From positions 1 through 55,410 of the IMG/VR virus record IMGVR_UViG_3300012920_000050: a DNA stretch of 55,410 nt. One strand, written 5' to 3'. Position numbers and translations under genes: made by a program. Below, in pieces: positions 43,601-50,042 of the stretch (positions within the stretch are counted from its first letter, which is position 1; every line of letters begins with the position of its first letter). The notes beneath the pieces were generated by a model. The model was not told the origin of the DNA. It ran no database searches and saw nothing but the letters and a program-made list of their open reading frames with translations. This DNA comes from a virus.

Positions 43601-44372
43601 CGATACGAGTAAAAATTGTTTTAAACGAGTTACCAATAACTTTACCGCCTCGAGCAGTTTGTTGCTGAGCAGCAGTAACAAGACCAATAAGTTCATCTAT
43701 ACTAACTCCTGCGCTTTTTGCGGCTTGACCCGTACGAGCAATAGCGTCAGCAAAATCTTCTGCACTTACCGCAAACTTTACGTCAACCGCAGCAAACTTA
43801 CTAACAAGCTGAGTAGTGTCCTTAATTTCTTTGCCGTATGTGTTCATTGCGGCAGTAAGAGCTTTTACGCCTTGCGCAGAATCCATGCCCGTCAACCTAG
43901 TAAGAATAAGAGCATCTCTCGTTCTTTTGAGAGACTCTTCAACGCTCAAGCCTTGACGAGCATATTCGGTTGCAGCCTGCGCTGCAACATTAAAAGCGGC
44001 CCCTGTTTCTTTTGCAACCTTAAACAACCCATCGCTAAATCTATCAAGATTAGAAGCGGTCAGCCCCATAACAACGTTTATGTCTGCAAGAGCTTTTTCT
44101 ACCTCAACTGCGTTTTTAACCACAGCCTTAAACGAATTAGCCACGCCATTCATAATAGCCATACTCGCACCGAACGCTATAATACGAGCATTTGCAGCCT
44201 CCATCGATTTGCTGAACTCGTCAGCACCACGCTTCATATTTCCTAAGGGCTGAGTGGCGCCTTTATCATCAACAGTAACCTTGATAGGGTTTCTGCGAAT
44301 TCTATTCACAGCAGCCTGTACCGCTGCTTCGAGCGGCTGAGTATTACCGTGTACGTCTAAATTTATAGCCAT
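37683..44372 (-). CDS. Tail tape measure protein
   Basis: 2229 residues. The N-terminal 450 residues are the PhageMin_Tail/TP901 core (VEKALADINVVMGLTASNLD, FKVAKETGAAFNVAAQAATE, GGKVIGNSFKTIFTRIGR). A central part (about 530-985) carries four GYIPNFA-type motifs around an unassigned domain. Then come hydrophobic glycine-rich segments (about 1115-1200), long alpha-helical stretches (about 1200-1900), and a C-terminus with two GGxVPAMxSxGEFxI motifs. Length measures the tail: about 1.5 A per residue would give roughly 330 nm, if all of it were used. An 8-bp hairpin covers its Shine-Dalgarno. Confidence 0.9.
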   Translation of the reverse strand: MAINLDVHGNTQPLEAAVQAAVNRIRRNPIKVTVDDKGATQPLGNMKRGADEFSKSMEAANARIIAFGASMAIMNGVANSFKAVVKNAVEVEKALADINVVMGLTASNLDRFSDGLFKVAKETGAAFNVAAQAATEYARQGLSVEESLKRTRDALILTRLTGMDSAQGVKALTAAMNTYGKEIKDTTQLVSKFAAVDVKFAVSAEDFADAIARTGQAAKSAGVSIDELIGLVTAAQQQTARGGKVIGNSFKTIFTRIGRTDTLNQLENLGIAVRDLEGNTLGARRILTDLANSFDHLSEAQKAQIAQTVGGVFQINVLKAVLSDAAKQNGILANATQISAGATDEAIQKNEQLRQTMAAMATETGLALKDVSARVGEIMLGPGIEKILNVVKSIADGANNLMGDGESAGGKFANGFLKGLGNVITGPGLVVITVVFGKLFLKAAQFAKESLVSLIGVTSEAQKQKAIQSSLVALFGRSASLSKEMLSTETSKAQKEQIILNLLKAQVAEAQMLDSVAKRAASTLYKQGYNASLAPRRGRASGYIPNFAHPERQEAAQGGYAAGNIRSMNMPGGGSVIYNSAEKVKNFAGFTEPAIMPPLSSKAGKNYQQAFGDVHGFDPYAGSGFVPNFAVRAGQKVSKAGKTPASTIKNIGLKSLNPNNKLAILFGYGPEGVQTNSYSQKFQSMGPQTYREDTGNNASANSRLTRYLSRKEPNLIKPFRNAATSRDPLGPLKALHRSIYGANPDVSVSLPSKAIVPVTSGEVLSAKKMDERGSEKLKDIVEAPMNIAMKDIAKGVGHVFLPAGRNIDDKIANIFTKNSEGTKANDIIGALVEMGVRGALSAVAEEAGSGEGGKHGAAFDFTGGHAKKISEFFGKAGKSKYVFDAVEMKLRGSSAVGPDGGIAKKVINRQLSNQARGYIPNFADPLSDAIGREKSAGVPVSQIRVGTHQALIGKGNPLGIGVTNTTDEPNGLRDVFGANGYVPNYFISKMRDKIANSSFGRSFSEGADPTKMPNYEALTESIENLTKNQNEQTKDVKKLRRQLQEEQKQGKSNLKTKRDLDAAEKKLERTTRRLDTKTSQRATEVRSAGGSGVGGRLGRASGRLGGMFSGNSGMMMMMGAPMAAGFLQGDGPGQTGAGASAYAAGGALTGAASGGMMASMIAPMFGPAAPLVIGVGALLGGVKGLIGANEENTKALTEKTAQEAASMAGAMTEALSSPVLQTAFTESLSAERVKELSELASAAGKDVISKRDAAIAQAKLDYQLDTRVGGRMLSGPMAPGAGAAIVISQGQNRDRKIAEATEQAEIAAAEQRKAALLLVANQVGKDEKFMAKDMVERDKDGKLTLQEKSFDRDSYAAMIDKLDVANIKDRKALEEVFKKQLVASEKTAIQLSDEQKGLVLRVNIGRAILAAQQEAKMAQLKIKDSYFKQKAVLDYQTKIMGGLMSEEQKARIKLNESLVKNAEARDLGERAAQDAMRVGLLNDIKNTQDGGNLEQQLKQVLFSGREAKDVEFAELTLELQKMSATEILALLEKINSVESVDIIERRSIELKSQVEILDEQKRISDDQAKATASMNILLGQRKDTLKDINQEMDLYLNKIKHEGELRGIRSEIQSARFSSGPARTMSEIFANDRRLMGERQQGLRESYQDSGNSLIKAAADRMDLTKEERLRVLKDPTKLKDFQAKRIKGLEKVFSKEGGSSFIETLAKNTKARGTELDEFRKRPTFEEDKKTYKEEFEAAQKTQKEELQKLEELKTLQQSINDAKKEESQDIEKITTELERQLEITNKRINKEEVLQKIKEREYARMTGPGAFGEGIKDGMTEMQKDTDLITHKLGKQMPMMLRDGLAEAMGAAINGAEDLGDVLRGVAMGFLQAIQQAMLQRAAGQIVGAVGGAMGFSRGGQVPAMVSNGEFIMGRDAVNKYGGGFMHSLNARGRIPSYSTGGPHKESALGMNFAGGEGYATGRKYQSEKMSGFFYSGAAGNVGLQEDAQNTRGIIQERIRRQKEKAAKKRAMKQMLVGTLLSVGLTAGLGAVMNPSGAGEVAMDGGGDILNTDDLRYMNMSQSQAADLGLKTTFGSKFASFLGFGASRTGDTFAQGGFVSGKSGIDQIPAMLSEGEYVIKASSARRLGPQTLNAINAGRFNDGGAVTSVLEQSDSGISGNNTNNINISINIDKSGASTESSDSESKNPDEVSGEQQREKDLAEKVKQQVVTTILEEQRPGGLLSKDQ

Positions 44373-44397
44373 TTTACCTTATTCCTGTGATAAGGTA
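44373..44397 (-). promoter_or_regulatory. Leader of tape measure gene with SD-sequestering hairpin
   Basis: Read on the minus strand: TACCTTAT (44397-44390), loop CACAGGA, ATAAGGTA (44382-44375), then AA and the ATG at 44372. The two arms are a perfect 8-bp inverted repeat and the 3' arm contains the Shine-Dalgarno TAAGG. In read-through mRNA from upstream genes the site would be hidden. A transcript starting from the adjacent late box would lose much of the 5' arm. Confidence 0.55.
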
Positions 44398-44405
44398 TAA
44401 TACAC
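44398..44405 (-). promoter_or_regulatory. Candidate late promoter octamer (GTGTATTA)
   Basis: Minus strand GGTGTATTA lies directly before the hairpin leader, 25 nt from the tape-measure ATG. One base differs from the GTGTAATA form. Confidence 0.5.
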
Positions 44406-44410
44406 CAAAA

Positions 44411-45397
44411 TTATATCACGCCATGCAATTTCATCAAATCATCCATATTTAATGTGCCGCCCTTCTTTTTGGCCTCTTCATGAAGACTTACTCCGCCCTT
44501 TGGTTTTTCTACTCCAAGATACTCGTAATCCTCGTCTTTTGCTCCAACGATAGTTCCTGCGTCACCTTGAGATAACTTGTCTTTAGCTTTGTCTCTTTCT
44601 TCTTTTGAGCTACTACCAAATTCTAATAATTTTGCGGGATCTTTTTTTATACTTTCTGGAATATTTTCATTTGTATCAAATATATTCTTAAATACCCTAG
44701 TATAAACAATTAACCTAACTTGATTATATGTCAATTCACAAAACGGCTTGCCATAAAACTGCATACTATCTTCAGCAAAACTTAAATAAGGACTATAAAA
44801 ATCTTCTAGTATTGTATATTGTATACTTTCTTCACTAAACACTTCAAATATTTCATTGTATTTAACAACAACTTTTTTTATATCATTATGCTCTAGTTCA
44901 TCAAATTCATTTTCAGAAAAAAGCTTTTCGCTTAAATCAGAATTTTTATAAAAACTTTTAATCATATAAAAATCATTCAATCTATCTTTAGCATATTTTT
45001 CACAAGTATTACCAAGAAGCTGCATTTTTTGCGCTTGCTTTTGAACAAGCTCGTTAGTTTCTTTTTCAATCAAATCGGCCTGTCGGTCAATTTCTTTTTT
45101 AAGAACCATTTTGTTCTTTGCGGTTTTAAGGCTTTCAATGAAAAATTGCTTGTCTCTTATAAATTTATCGTCTTTTTCGCTCCATTGCCCTTCATCTTTT
45201 AGAAAGATAAGCATATCGTCCTCAGTGGGAACGCCTCTTCTTAAGGCGTCATTGTGATATTTTTCTTCTATTTCCTCAAGCTCTACCTGATCGTGAGGAG
45301 TTAAATGCTTGATGTAAACAAATTCATTATCCAGAGTTGCAGTAGAGTACCCTCTTACTACATCTCTAAATATTTTTCTTCGCCTGACAGTGTCCAC
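44411..45397 (-). CDS. Tail assembly chaperone-type protein (second of pair)
   Basis: 328 residues from a GTG at 45397, one codon after, and in the same frame as, the TAA of the upstream gene. An ATG overlaps this GTG in another frame but opens only 13 codons. The sequence is charged and mostly helical (LKKEIDRQADLIEKETNELV), with an aromatic middle part and a C-terminus GGTLNMDDLMKLHGVI. No family is recognised. Position immediately before the tape measure gene, paired with another charged protein, matches the G/GT tail chaperone site of lambda-like phages; the call rests on position. Confidence 0.5.
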   Translation of the reverse strand: MDTVRRRKIFRDVVRGYSTATLDNEFVYIKHLTPHDQVELEEIEEKYHNDALRRGVPTEDDMLIFLKDEGQWSEKDDKFIRDKQFFIESLKTAKNKMVLKKEIDRQADLIEKETNELVQKQAQKMQLLGNTCEKYAKDRLNDFYMIKSFYKNSDLSEKLFSENEFDELEHNDIKKVVVKYNEIFEVFSEESIQYTILEDFYSPYLSFAEDSMQFYGKPFCELTYNQVRLIVYTRVFKNIFDTNENIPESIKKDPAKLLEFGSSSKEERDKAKDKLSQGDAGTIVGAKDEDYEYLGVEKPKGGVSLHEEAKKKGGTLNMDDLMKLHGVI

Positions 45398-45400
45398 ATA

Positions 45401-46210
45401 TTAAACCTTGCCTTCCTCTATGTCAGAGTCAAGCTGTTCAAAGTCTTGCTTGGAGACGGCGCCCGAACTGTAGTACCAGAAGCTGTATAAAGCAGCAACT
45501 TTTCCGCCAATGATATCGTACAGTTCGTCGCCATCTTCCTCAAGTTCGTAGTATCTCTTAAGACGTTCTTCAAAATCTCGACCTTCGAATAGGGGAACAG
45601 ATTCTTCTTGATCTTCTTTTTGAATAAACGTTAAATGTAAAATATACCACTGAATCACCTTATTTTCTGCGCGAACATCTGCAGTATGATTAAATAAATT
45701 TGAATACGAAGTTTCGACATTAACGATATCTTTTCTTAGCAAGGCGATTTGCCCAGAAATTTCGTCTACTCGCTCTTTGTCGGCCTGACTTTTTTTATTC
45801 TTGATTTGCAGTTTCTCGCTTTCTTGAGAAAGCTCTCCGTACTTTATATACATTTCGGTAAGAGCCTTGGCATCTTCTTCAGCGAGAAGCCCACCTGTAT
45901 CGCTATACTTTTTCGCAAGCATAGCCTTTGTTAAAATTCCACGCTTGATGCACTTGCTAATTTCTACACTAAATTCAAGCTCCGCCTCTTCGATCTGCCT
46001 TCGAGTAGGCTGTTTCATAATTACCCTATAAGGAACAGGTTCCACCACGTCCTTGGTAACCGAGACAGTTTCTTCTTCTCCAGTCTCCTCATTCTTGACG
46101 ACCTTTTCTTCGGTCTGCCTTGTCTTTTCTTCCTTTTCGAAAGTAAAGCTATATATTTCCCGCATTTTTTTGCGAGTATCATCCATTGTTTCTGTTGCTG
46201 CTTTTGCCAT
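45401..46210 (-). CDS. Tail assembly chaperone-type protein (first of pair)
   Basis: 269 residues, acidic and helical (ESEKLQIKNKKSQADKERVD; C-terminus EQLDSDIEEGKV). The central FNHTADVRAENKVIQWYILH block is its most distinctive segment. It stands two genes before the tape measure gene, where phages encode the chaperones that keep the tape measure soluble. There is no good Shine-Dalgarno before the ATG, which follows an A/T-rich gap of 8 nt. Assignment is by position and charge, not by recognised motif. Confidence 0.5.
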   Translation of the reverse strand: MAKAATETMDDTRKKMREIYSFTFEKEEKTRQTEEKVVKNEETGEEETVSVTKDVVEPVPYRVIMKQPTRRQIEEAELEFSVEISKCIKRGILTKAMLAKKYSDTGGLLAEEDAKALTEMYIKYGELSQESEKLQIKNKKSQADKERVDEISGQIALLRKDIVNVETSYSNLFNHTADVRAENKVIQWYILHLTFIQKEDQEESVPLFEGRDFEERLKRYYELEEDGDELYDIIGGKVAALYSFWYYSSGAVSKQDFEQLDSDIEEGKV

Positions 46211-46218
46211 AATATTTT

Positions 46219-46506
46219 TTATTTAAATGTGAACCCTATACTATAATAATCTAATTCCGATTCAATATTTCTAATTGTTTCATTACCAATATCTAAAGTT
46301 CTTTTCCTTAAATATTGCAACTTATCATCGTCGAAATAATCGGCTTGTTCGATAATAGGCACACAGCCTTCAGGCAGATTCTTTTTTAATTTATTAAAAT
46401 TAATCTGATGTTCTTTATGTAGATCCTCGAGCATAACGAGAAAACCCTTAAAAAGGGATACCGTATTCCGATTACAACATTTTTTTAGAATGTCTTCTGC
46501 GTCCAT
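46219..46506 (-). CDS. Small helical protein, unknown
   Basis: 95 residues, first gene of the leftward tail operon. Charged helical sequence (MDAEDILKKCCNRNTVSLFK...LQYLRKRTLDIGNETIRNIE). Two TAAGG sites precede the ATG, and a GTGTAAAT box lies 20 nt upstream. It could be a further assembly chaperone or neck protein. Not recognised. Confidence 0.6.
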   Translation of the reverse strand: MDAEDILKKCCNRNTVSLFKGFLVMLEDLHKEHQINFNKLKKNLPEGCVPIIEQADYFDDDKLQYLRKRTLDIGNETIRNIESELDYYSIGFTFK

Positions 46507-46526
46507 GTACCTTATACCTTATTTTG

Positions 46527-46534
46527 ATTTACAC
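46527..46534 (-). promoter_or_regulatory. Candidate late promoter octamer (GTGTAAAT), leftward
   Basis: Minus strand GTGTAAAT, 20 nt before the ATG of the first gene of the tail operon, with a tandem TAAGG Shine-Dalgarno in the leader. It pairs as an inverted repeat with the rightward copy at 46550-46557, 15 bp away. Confidence 0.55.
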
Positions 46535-46549
46535 AAAAAAAATGGTTTA

Positions 46550-46557
46550 GTGTAAAT
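46550..46557 (+). promoter_or_regulatory. Candidate late promoter octamer (GTGTAAAT), rightward
   Basis: GTGTAAAT preceded by A, followed by 6 nt and the ATG at 46564. No Shine-Dalgarno, so the neck-gene mRNA would be leaderless. It points away from the leftward copy in the same 57-bp gap. Confidence 0.55.
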
Positions 46558-46563
46558 GTATTC

Positions 46564-47025
46564 ATGGCAGAATTTTTAAACAAAGCTCAAAGAGAAGACT
46601 TAGCGTCCAAACTACTTGACCTTCATGACACATTCGGAAGAGAGATAGTTGTATATAAAGAAGCAAAGAAAGTGATCATAAGCACCGATCCATCTTACAA
46701 TCATTTATACAATAGCGCAGGGCAGACAACACCCAGTGTAAAAAATGTCCCAGAAAGAAAAGTCTTTAAAGCCAGAATTCGATATGACACAGATAGAACA
46801 TTAGAAAATTTCGGAGAGACAGATGCACAAATAAAGACGACAAGAGTTGATCCAAGCAGTTTAGTAAGAATAAAATTATTAAAAGAAGATTTTAATTATA
46901 TTAAAGATGCAAAGAGAATCGAATTAGATGGAAGAATGTTTCATATAGCATCAGACGCAAGAGCCCACGGACTATTTGATGTAGTTCAATTTTTCACCAT
47001 CTTTCTAAGACCGCTAGAGCAATGA
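46564..47025 (+). CDS. Head-tail connector/neck-type protein
   Basis: 153 residues, first of three overlapping genes before the major tail gene. KVFKARIRYDTDRTLENFGE and LVRIKLLKEDFNYIKDAKRI with a beta-rich C-terminus (FHIASDARAHGLFDVVQFF) suggest a small connector or stopper of the neck. The role is inferred from gene order; no family signature is certain. Confidence 0.5.
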   Translation: MAEFLNKAQREDLASKLLDLHDTFGREIVVYKEAKKVIISTDPSYNHLYNSAGQTTPSVKNVPERKVFKARIRYDTDRTLENFGETDAQIKTTRVDPSSLVRIKLLKEDFNYIKDAKRIELDGRMFHIASDARAHGLFDVVQFFTIFLRPLEQ

Positions 47026-47636
47026 CCAAAATATCAAATATAACTGTAAAAGCAGCCTTAAATAGGCAATTAAAAAAAGATCCTACAGTCAGGAATCAAA
47101 CAAGGATCGTTGTCGAAAAACAATTTAGGTTAGCATTTGATAAATTAATGGCAGACTTTGAATCTCATCCACTAACAAGAGAACTCAAGCATGGTCCAGC
47201 AGCATCAAACGTTACAGGAACCCTTAGAAATGGTAATGTATTTGGATTTATAGGCTTTGATGCAGACTACAATCCCATTGCCCCCATAGAAAAATTATTA
47301 AGAGGAACTAATATTTTAATAAAAAGACAATCCATGGGTTCAAAGGGATTACTCACTACATTTAGCGTCAACACACCCGAAATGAGTGCGCTTTATAGCG
47401 CCTCACCAATGCCTTGGGCAAAGGGAGCTAGCTGGCTTGAACAAATAGAGGGTTCGGGAATATCTGGGTTGGGTCAATATTTATTCAAAAGAGTTGATTC
47501 TAGTAGGTCTGGCGCAGGCATACAATTAAAGGACGCAAAAGGCTCGGGTAGGCTAAAGATACCCTACCTCAAGCCAATGCTTAAAGAATTTGAAAATAAT
47601 TTAAATAACATAACTGGAGCAATGAAAATAAAATGA
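47022..47636 (+). CDS. Neck/tail-completion protein, HK97 gp10-like
   Basis: 204 residues. A helical start (VEKQFRLAFDKLMADFESHP) is followed by LTRELKHGPAASNVTGTLRN and GNVFGFIGFDADYNPIAPIE, which resembles the body of HK97-gp10-type neck proteins. The C-terminal PYLKPMLKEFENNLNNI helix is also typical of that group. It starts with an ATGA overlap and ends with one, so the neck genes are translated together. Confidence 0.5.
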   Translation: MTKISNITVKAALNRQLKKDPTVRNQTRIVVEKQFRLAFDKLMADFESHPLTRELKHGPAASNVTGTLRNGNVFGFIGFDADYNPIAPIEKLLRGTNILIKRQSMGSKGLLTTFSVNTPEMSALYSASPMPWAKGASWLEQIEGSGISGLGQYLFKRVDSSRSGAGIQLKDAKGSGRLKIPYLKPMLKEFENNLNNITGAMKIK

Positions 47637-48478
47637 AACCGCAATTCCAACACGAACTCACAACAAGCTTTACATTATGGGCGGACAATTTTATAGCATC
47701 CAGAGCAGAAGCGTTTAGCAATAAAACAGGTATATTTTATGCAAATACTTCAGATTCAAGGCTGAGCGATGGATATATTTCTTATAGCAGTCCTCACAAA
47801 CAGTGGGTTTTTGATGAAGATATAGAAGGAGCAGTTATACCAAGCGGGGTTTACGAAAACGGAACATTTATTCCCAGAGGTCAAGACGGGCTGATGTTTG
47901 ATTTTGATAATGGAAGAGTAATTTTTGATGAATCTTTTGGAGACTCACACACCCTAACAGGTGAGTATGCAGTAAAAGATTTTAATTTTTACATAACAAA
48001 CCAAACAGAAGAGCAGCTATTAATAGACAGCAAATTTGATGTCAATAATAGATTCAAGCAAGAGCCTTCTGGAATTAGTCCGTACAGTCAAGTTGTTCCT
48101 GCAATTTTTATCAACCCAGAACTAGCAGAGAACGAACCATTTTCATTCGGAGGAGAAGATAAAACAACAACAAATATAAGATGCGTTGTATTTGCAGAAA
48201 ACAGCTATCAACTAGATGGAGCATTATCTGTTTTTGCAGACGCAAAAAATGAAGTATTTTCTAAATTAAAGTTTGAAGACTATCCCCTCAATGAATTTGG
48301 AGATACAACTGGATTTAACTATAAAGATTTATCACTAAGTAAAACATCTACATTTCTCCACATCGAACAAGTCAGAGCCTCAAAGCTTAGTGATAGAGTC
48401 AACCAAAACGTTGACCCATCTTTATTTGTGGGATTTATAGATTTTGAGGTAAGCAATTTACGCTTTCCAAGATCTTGA
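47633..48478 (+). CDS. Neck or tail-terminator-type protein, unknown family
   Basis: 281 residues. No recognised motif. It is beta-rich with many aromatic and acidic residues (YISYSSPHKQWVFDEDIEGA, GLMFDFDNGRVIFDESFGD) and ends LFVGFIDFEVSNLRFPRS. It lies between the gp10-like neck gene and the tube gene, the usual place of a tail terminator or connector. Translationally coupled to the upstream gene (ATGA). Confidence 0.5.
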   Translation: MKPQFQHELTTSFTLWADNFIASRAEAFSNKTGIFYANTSDSRLSDGYISYSSPHKQWVFDEDIEGAVIPSGVYENGTFIPRGQDGLMFDFDNGRVIFDESFGDSHTLTGEYAVKDFNFYITNQTEEQLLIDSKFDVNNRFKQEPSGISPYSQVVPAIFINPELAENEPFSFGGEDKTTTNIRCVVFAENSYQLDGALSVFADAKNEVFSKLKFEDYPLNEFGDTTGFNYKDLSLSKTSTFLHIEQVRASKLSDRVNQNVDPSLFVGFIDFEVSNLRFPRS

Positions 48479-48499
48479 TTTCCCTTTTCTTTAGAAAAA

Positions 48500-48507
48500 A
48501 TGTAATC
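48500..48507 (+). promoter_or_regulatory. Weak late-box variant before major tail gene (ATGTAATC)
   Basis: ATGTAATC shares six of eight bases with GTGTAATA and lies 25 nt before the ATG at 48533, in a 54-bp gap. It is the poorest match of the set. The major tail gene is expected to need its own strong promoter, which is why it is listed. Confidence 0.3.
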
Positions 48508-48532
48508 ACAACAGAATTAAACCTTATTTATT

Positions 48533-49990
48533 ATGGCAAAACAATTACCAGGACGCGCAAGAGTAATTTATCAAAGTGAAGCTTTGTATGTTGGAACCGT
48601 GGACGCCACAGGCCACCACTTCGCCAACGCTACTGACTGGAATGACGAAAATACTGTAACTACCTACGCAACAGACGCAGACGCTATAGCTGGCGCAGGA
48701 GGAGCAGCAAACGTTAGAACAGGAATTCATCAGCTTCGCAGGGTTCAAAGTGCTAACTACAGCTTTTCAATCAATAGGCAAGATGTCAACCAATTTGGTC
48801 AGCTTGCGAGAATTGACGCAGTAGCAATTGATCCTCCCACAGTTACTCTTGATTTTTCTTATTATCTCACAAATGGAGTTAATGAAAGACTTCTAGGAAT
48901 GCATGTTGGAGGAGACAAAAGTGCACTCGACGACGATATCGTCGGAGGAGTAACTTGTGATCAGAATCTCAATGCGGATGGAAAAAACTTTTTTATACTC
49001 ACTACATGTGAAGGTCACGATGCAGTAGGAAATACAGATGCAGAAGAAAACAAGAGTGTTATCGCTCTTGGAAATGGATATGTATCTAATTATTCGATTG
49101 AAGCTTCTGTCGGAAGTATGCCCACAGCTTCAGTTACTGTTGACGGACTCAACTTGAGGAGCTACACAGGAACAAAAAACCTTGATGTTCCTGCGGTAAA
49201 CACAAATTATGGAACACCAATCACAGACGTTGAATTTAGTATTCCCGCCGCGATTAGTGGAGTTCTTAATGATAGTGCGGACAATGTAGACGACGAAGCA
49301 GAAGGCTTTGCATGCCTACGTCCTGGAGATATTACTCTATCCTTGGGAACAGACGGAAGAGCCGGAGAGTTTGAACTTCTTCCAGGTAGCGACCCAAGAG
49401 GCGCTGATGGATATGGAGAAACTCTTGGTGGATCTGAAATTGCTACAGGAGAATTCCCGAATCCTCCTGGCGACGGATCCGATGTCAACGATGACCCTCA
49501 GTATGACTATACAACACCAGGCTCTGCACACGTTCAGAGTTTTAGTATTGATGTACCTCTTTCAAGAACCGTCTTGAATAGACTTGGAACACCATACGGA
49601 TACAGTCGAGTTGTAGAATACCCAGTAAATATTAGTGTTAGTGTTAGCGCTATTATGGCAGACCTTAAACAAGGAAACATCGCCGATCTTCTCTGGGACA
49701 CCGAAGAGCACGATTTGGTATTTACATTGCGTGAACCCAATCAATACGGAACAGGCCATGTCGCAATGCAGTATATCGTAAAGGGAGCTCTTCTCGAAGG
49801 AGAATCTTTTAGCTCAAGCATTGGAGACAATAAAACAGTAGACCTTACCTTTACTGCTCAAATTGGCGGTCCAGAAGATGACGCAAGAGGACTTAGGCTT
49901 CTCGGCTCAAGAAACGCGTTGACTATTACAGGAGAGTACGCAAACAAGTTCGATTTTAAAGATCTTGGAACTCCTCCATTTGGTCAATAA
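48533..49990 (+). CDS. Probable major tail tube protein
   Basis: 485 residues. LRRVQSANYSFSINRQDVNQ near the N-terminus, VSNYSIEASVGSMPTASVTV near the middle and CLRPGDITLSL with VQSFSIDVPLSRTVLNRLG in the C-terminal half also occur, in degraded form, in the 371- and 297-residue paralogues. Position after the neck genes, its own gap and possible promoter, and a strong terminator directly behind it all fit an abundantly made tube subunit. It is longer than a typical tube protein (200-250), so it may carry extra surface domains, for example the Gly/Asp/Pro-rich stretch about 270-325. Confidence 0.65.
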   Translation: MAKQLPGRARVIYQSEALYVGTVDATGHHFANATDWNDENTVTTYATDADAIAGAGGAANVRTGIHQLRRVQSANYSFSINRQDVNQFGQLARIDAVAIDPPTVTLDFSYYLTNGVNERLLGMHVGGDKSALDDDIVGGVTCDQNLNADGKNFFILTTCEGHDAVGNTDAEENKSVIALGNGYVSNYSIEASVGSMPTASVTVDGLNLRSYTGTKNLDVPAVNTNYGTPITDVEFSIPAAISGVLNDSADNVDDEAEGFACLRPGDITLSLGTDGRAGEFELLPGSDPRGADGYGETLGGSEIATGEFPNPPGDGSDVNDDPQYDYTTPGSAHVQSFSIDVPLSRTVLNRLGTPYGYSRVVEYPVNISVSVSAIMADLKQGNIADLLWDTEEHDLVFTLREPNQYGTGHVAMQYIVKGALLEGESFSSSIGDNKTVDLTFTAQIGGPEDDARGLRLLGSRNALTITGEYANKFDFKDLGTPPFGQ

Positions 49991-50011
49991 AATTACTCTA
50001 TAAGGTACTTT

Positions 50012-50042
50012 AAAACCCGCCCCCAAAAAGGGCGGGTTTTTT
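50012..50042 (+). terminator. Rho-independent terminator after major tail gene
   Basis: A perfect 11-bp stem (AAAACCCGCCC at 50012-50022 with GGGCGGGTTTT at 50030-50040) encloses a 7-nt loop and ends in a run of six T. It stops the rightward neck/tail transcript. On the other strand only four T follow the stem, so leftward termination of the convergent gene is possible but weaker. Its T-run overlaps the stop codon of that gene (50041-50043). Confidence 0.95.

Noticed and set aside
48479-48500. Terminator between the neck genes and the major tail gene
   Set aside because: TTTTCTTTAGAAAA could fold only into a short A/T stem with a two-base loop and no following T-run.
48484-48506. Sigma-70 promoter before the major tail gene (TTGATT ... 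TGTAAT)
   Set aside because: The spacer would be about 20 bp, too long for a credible promoter.
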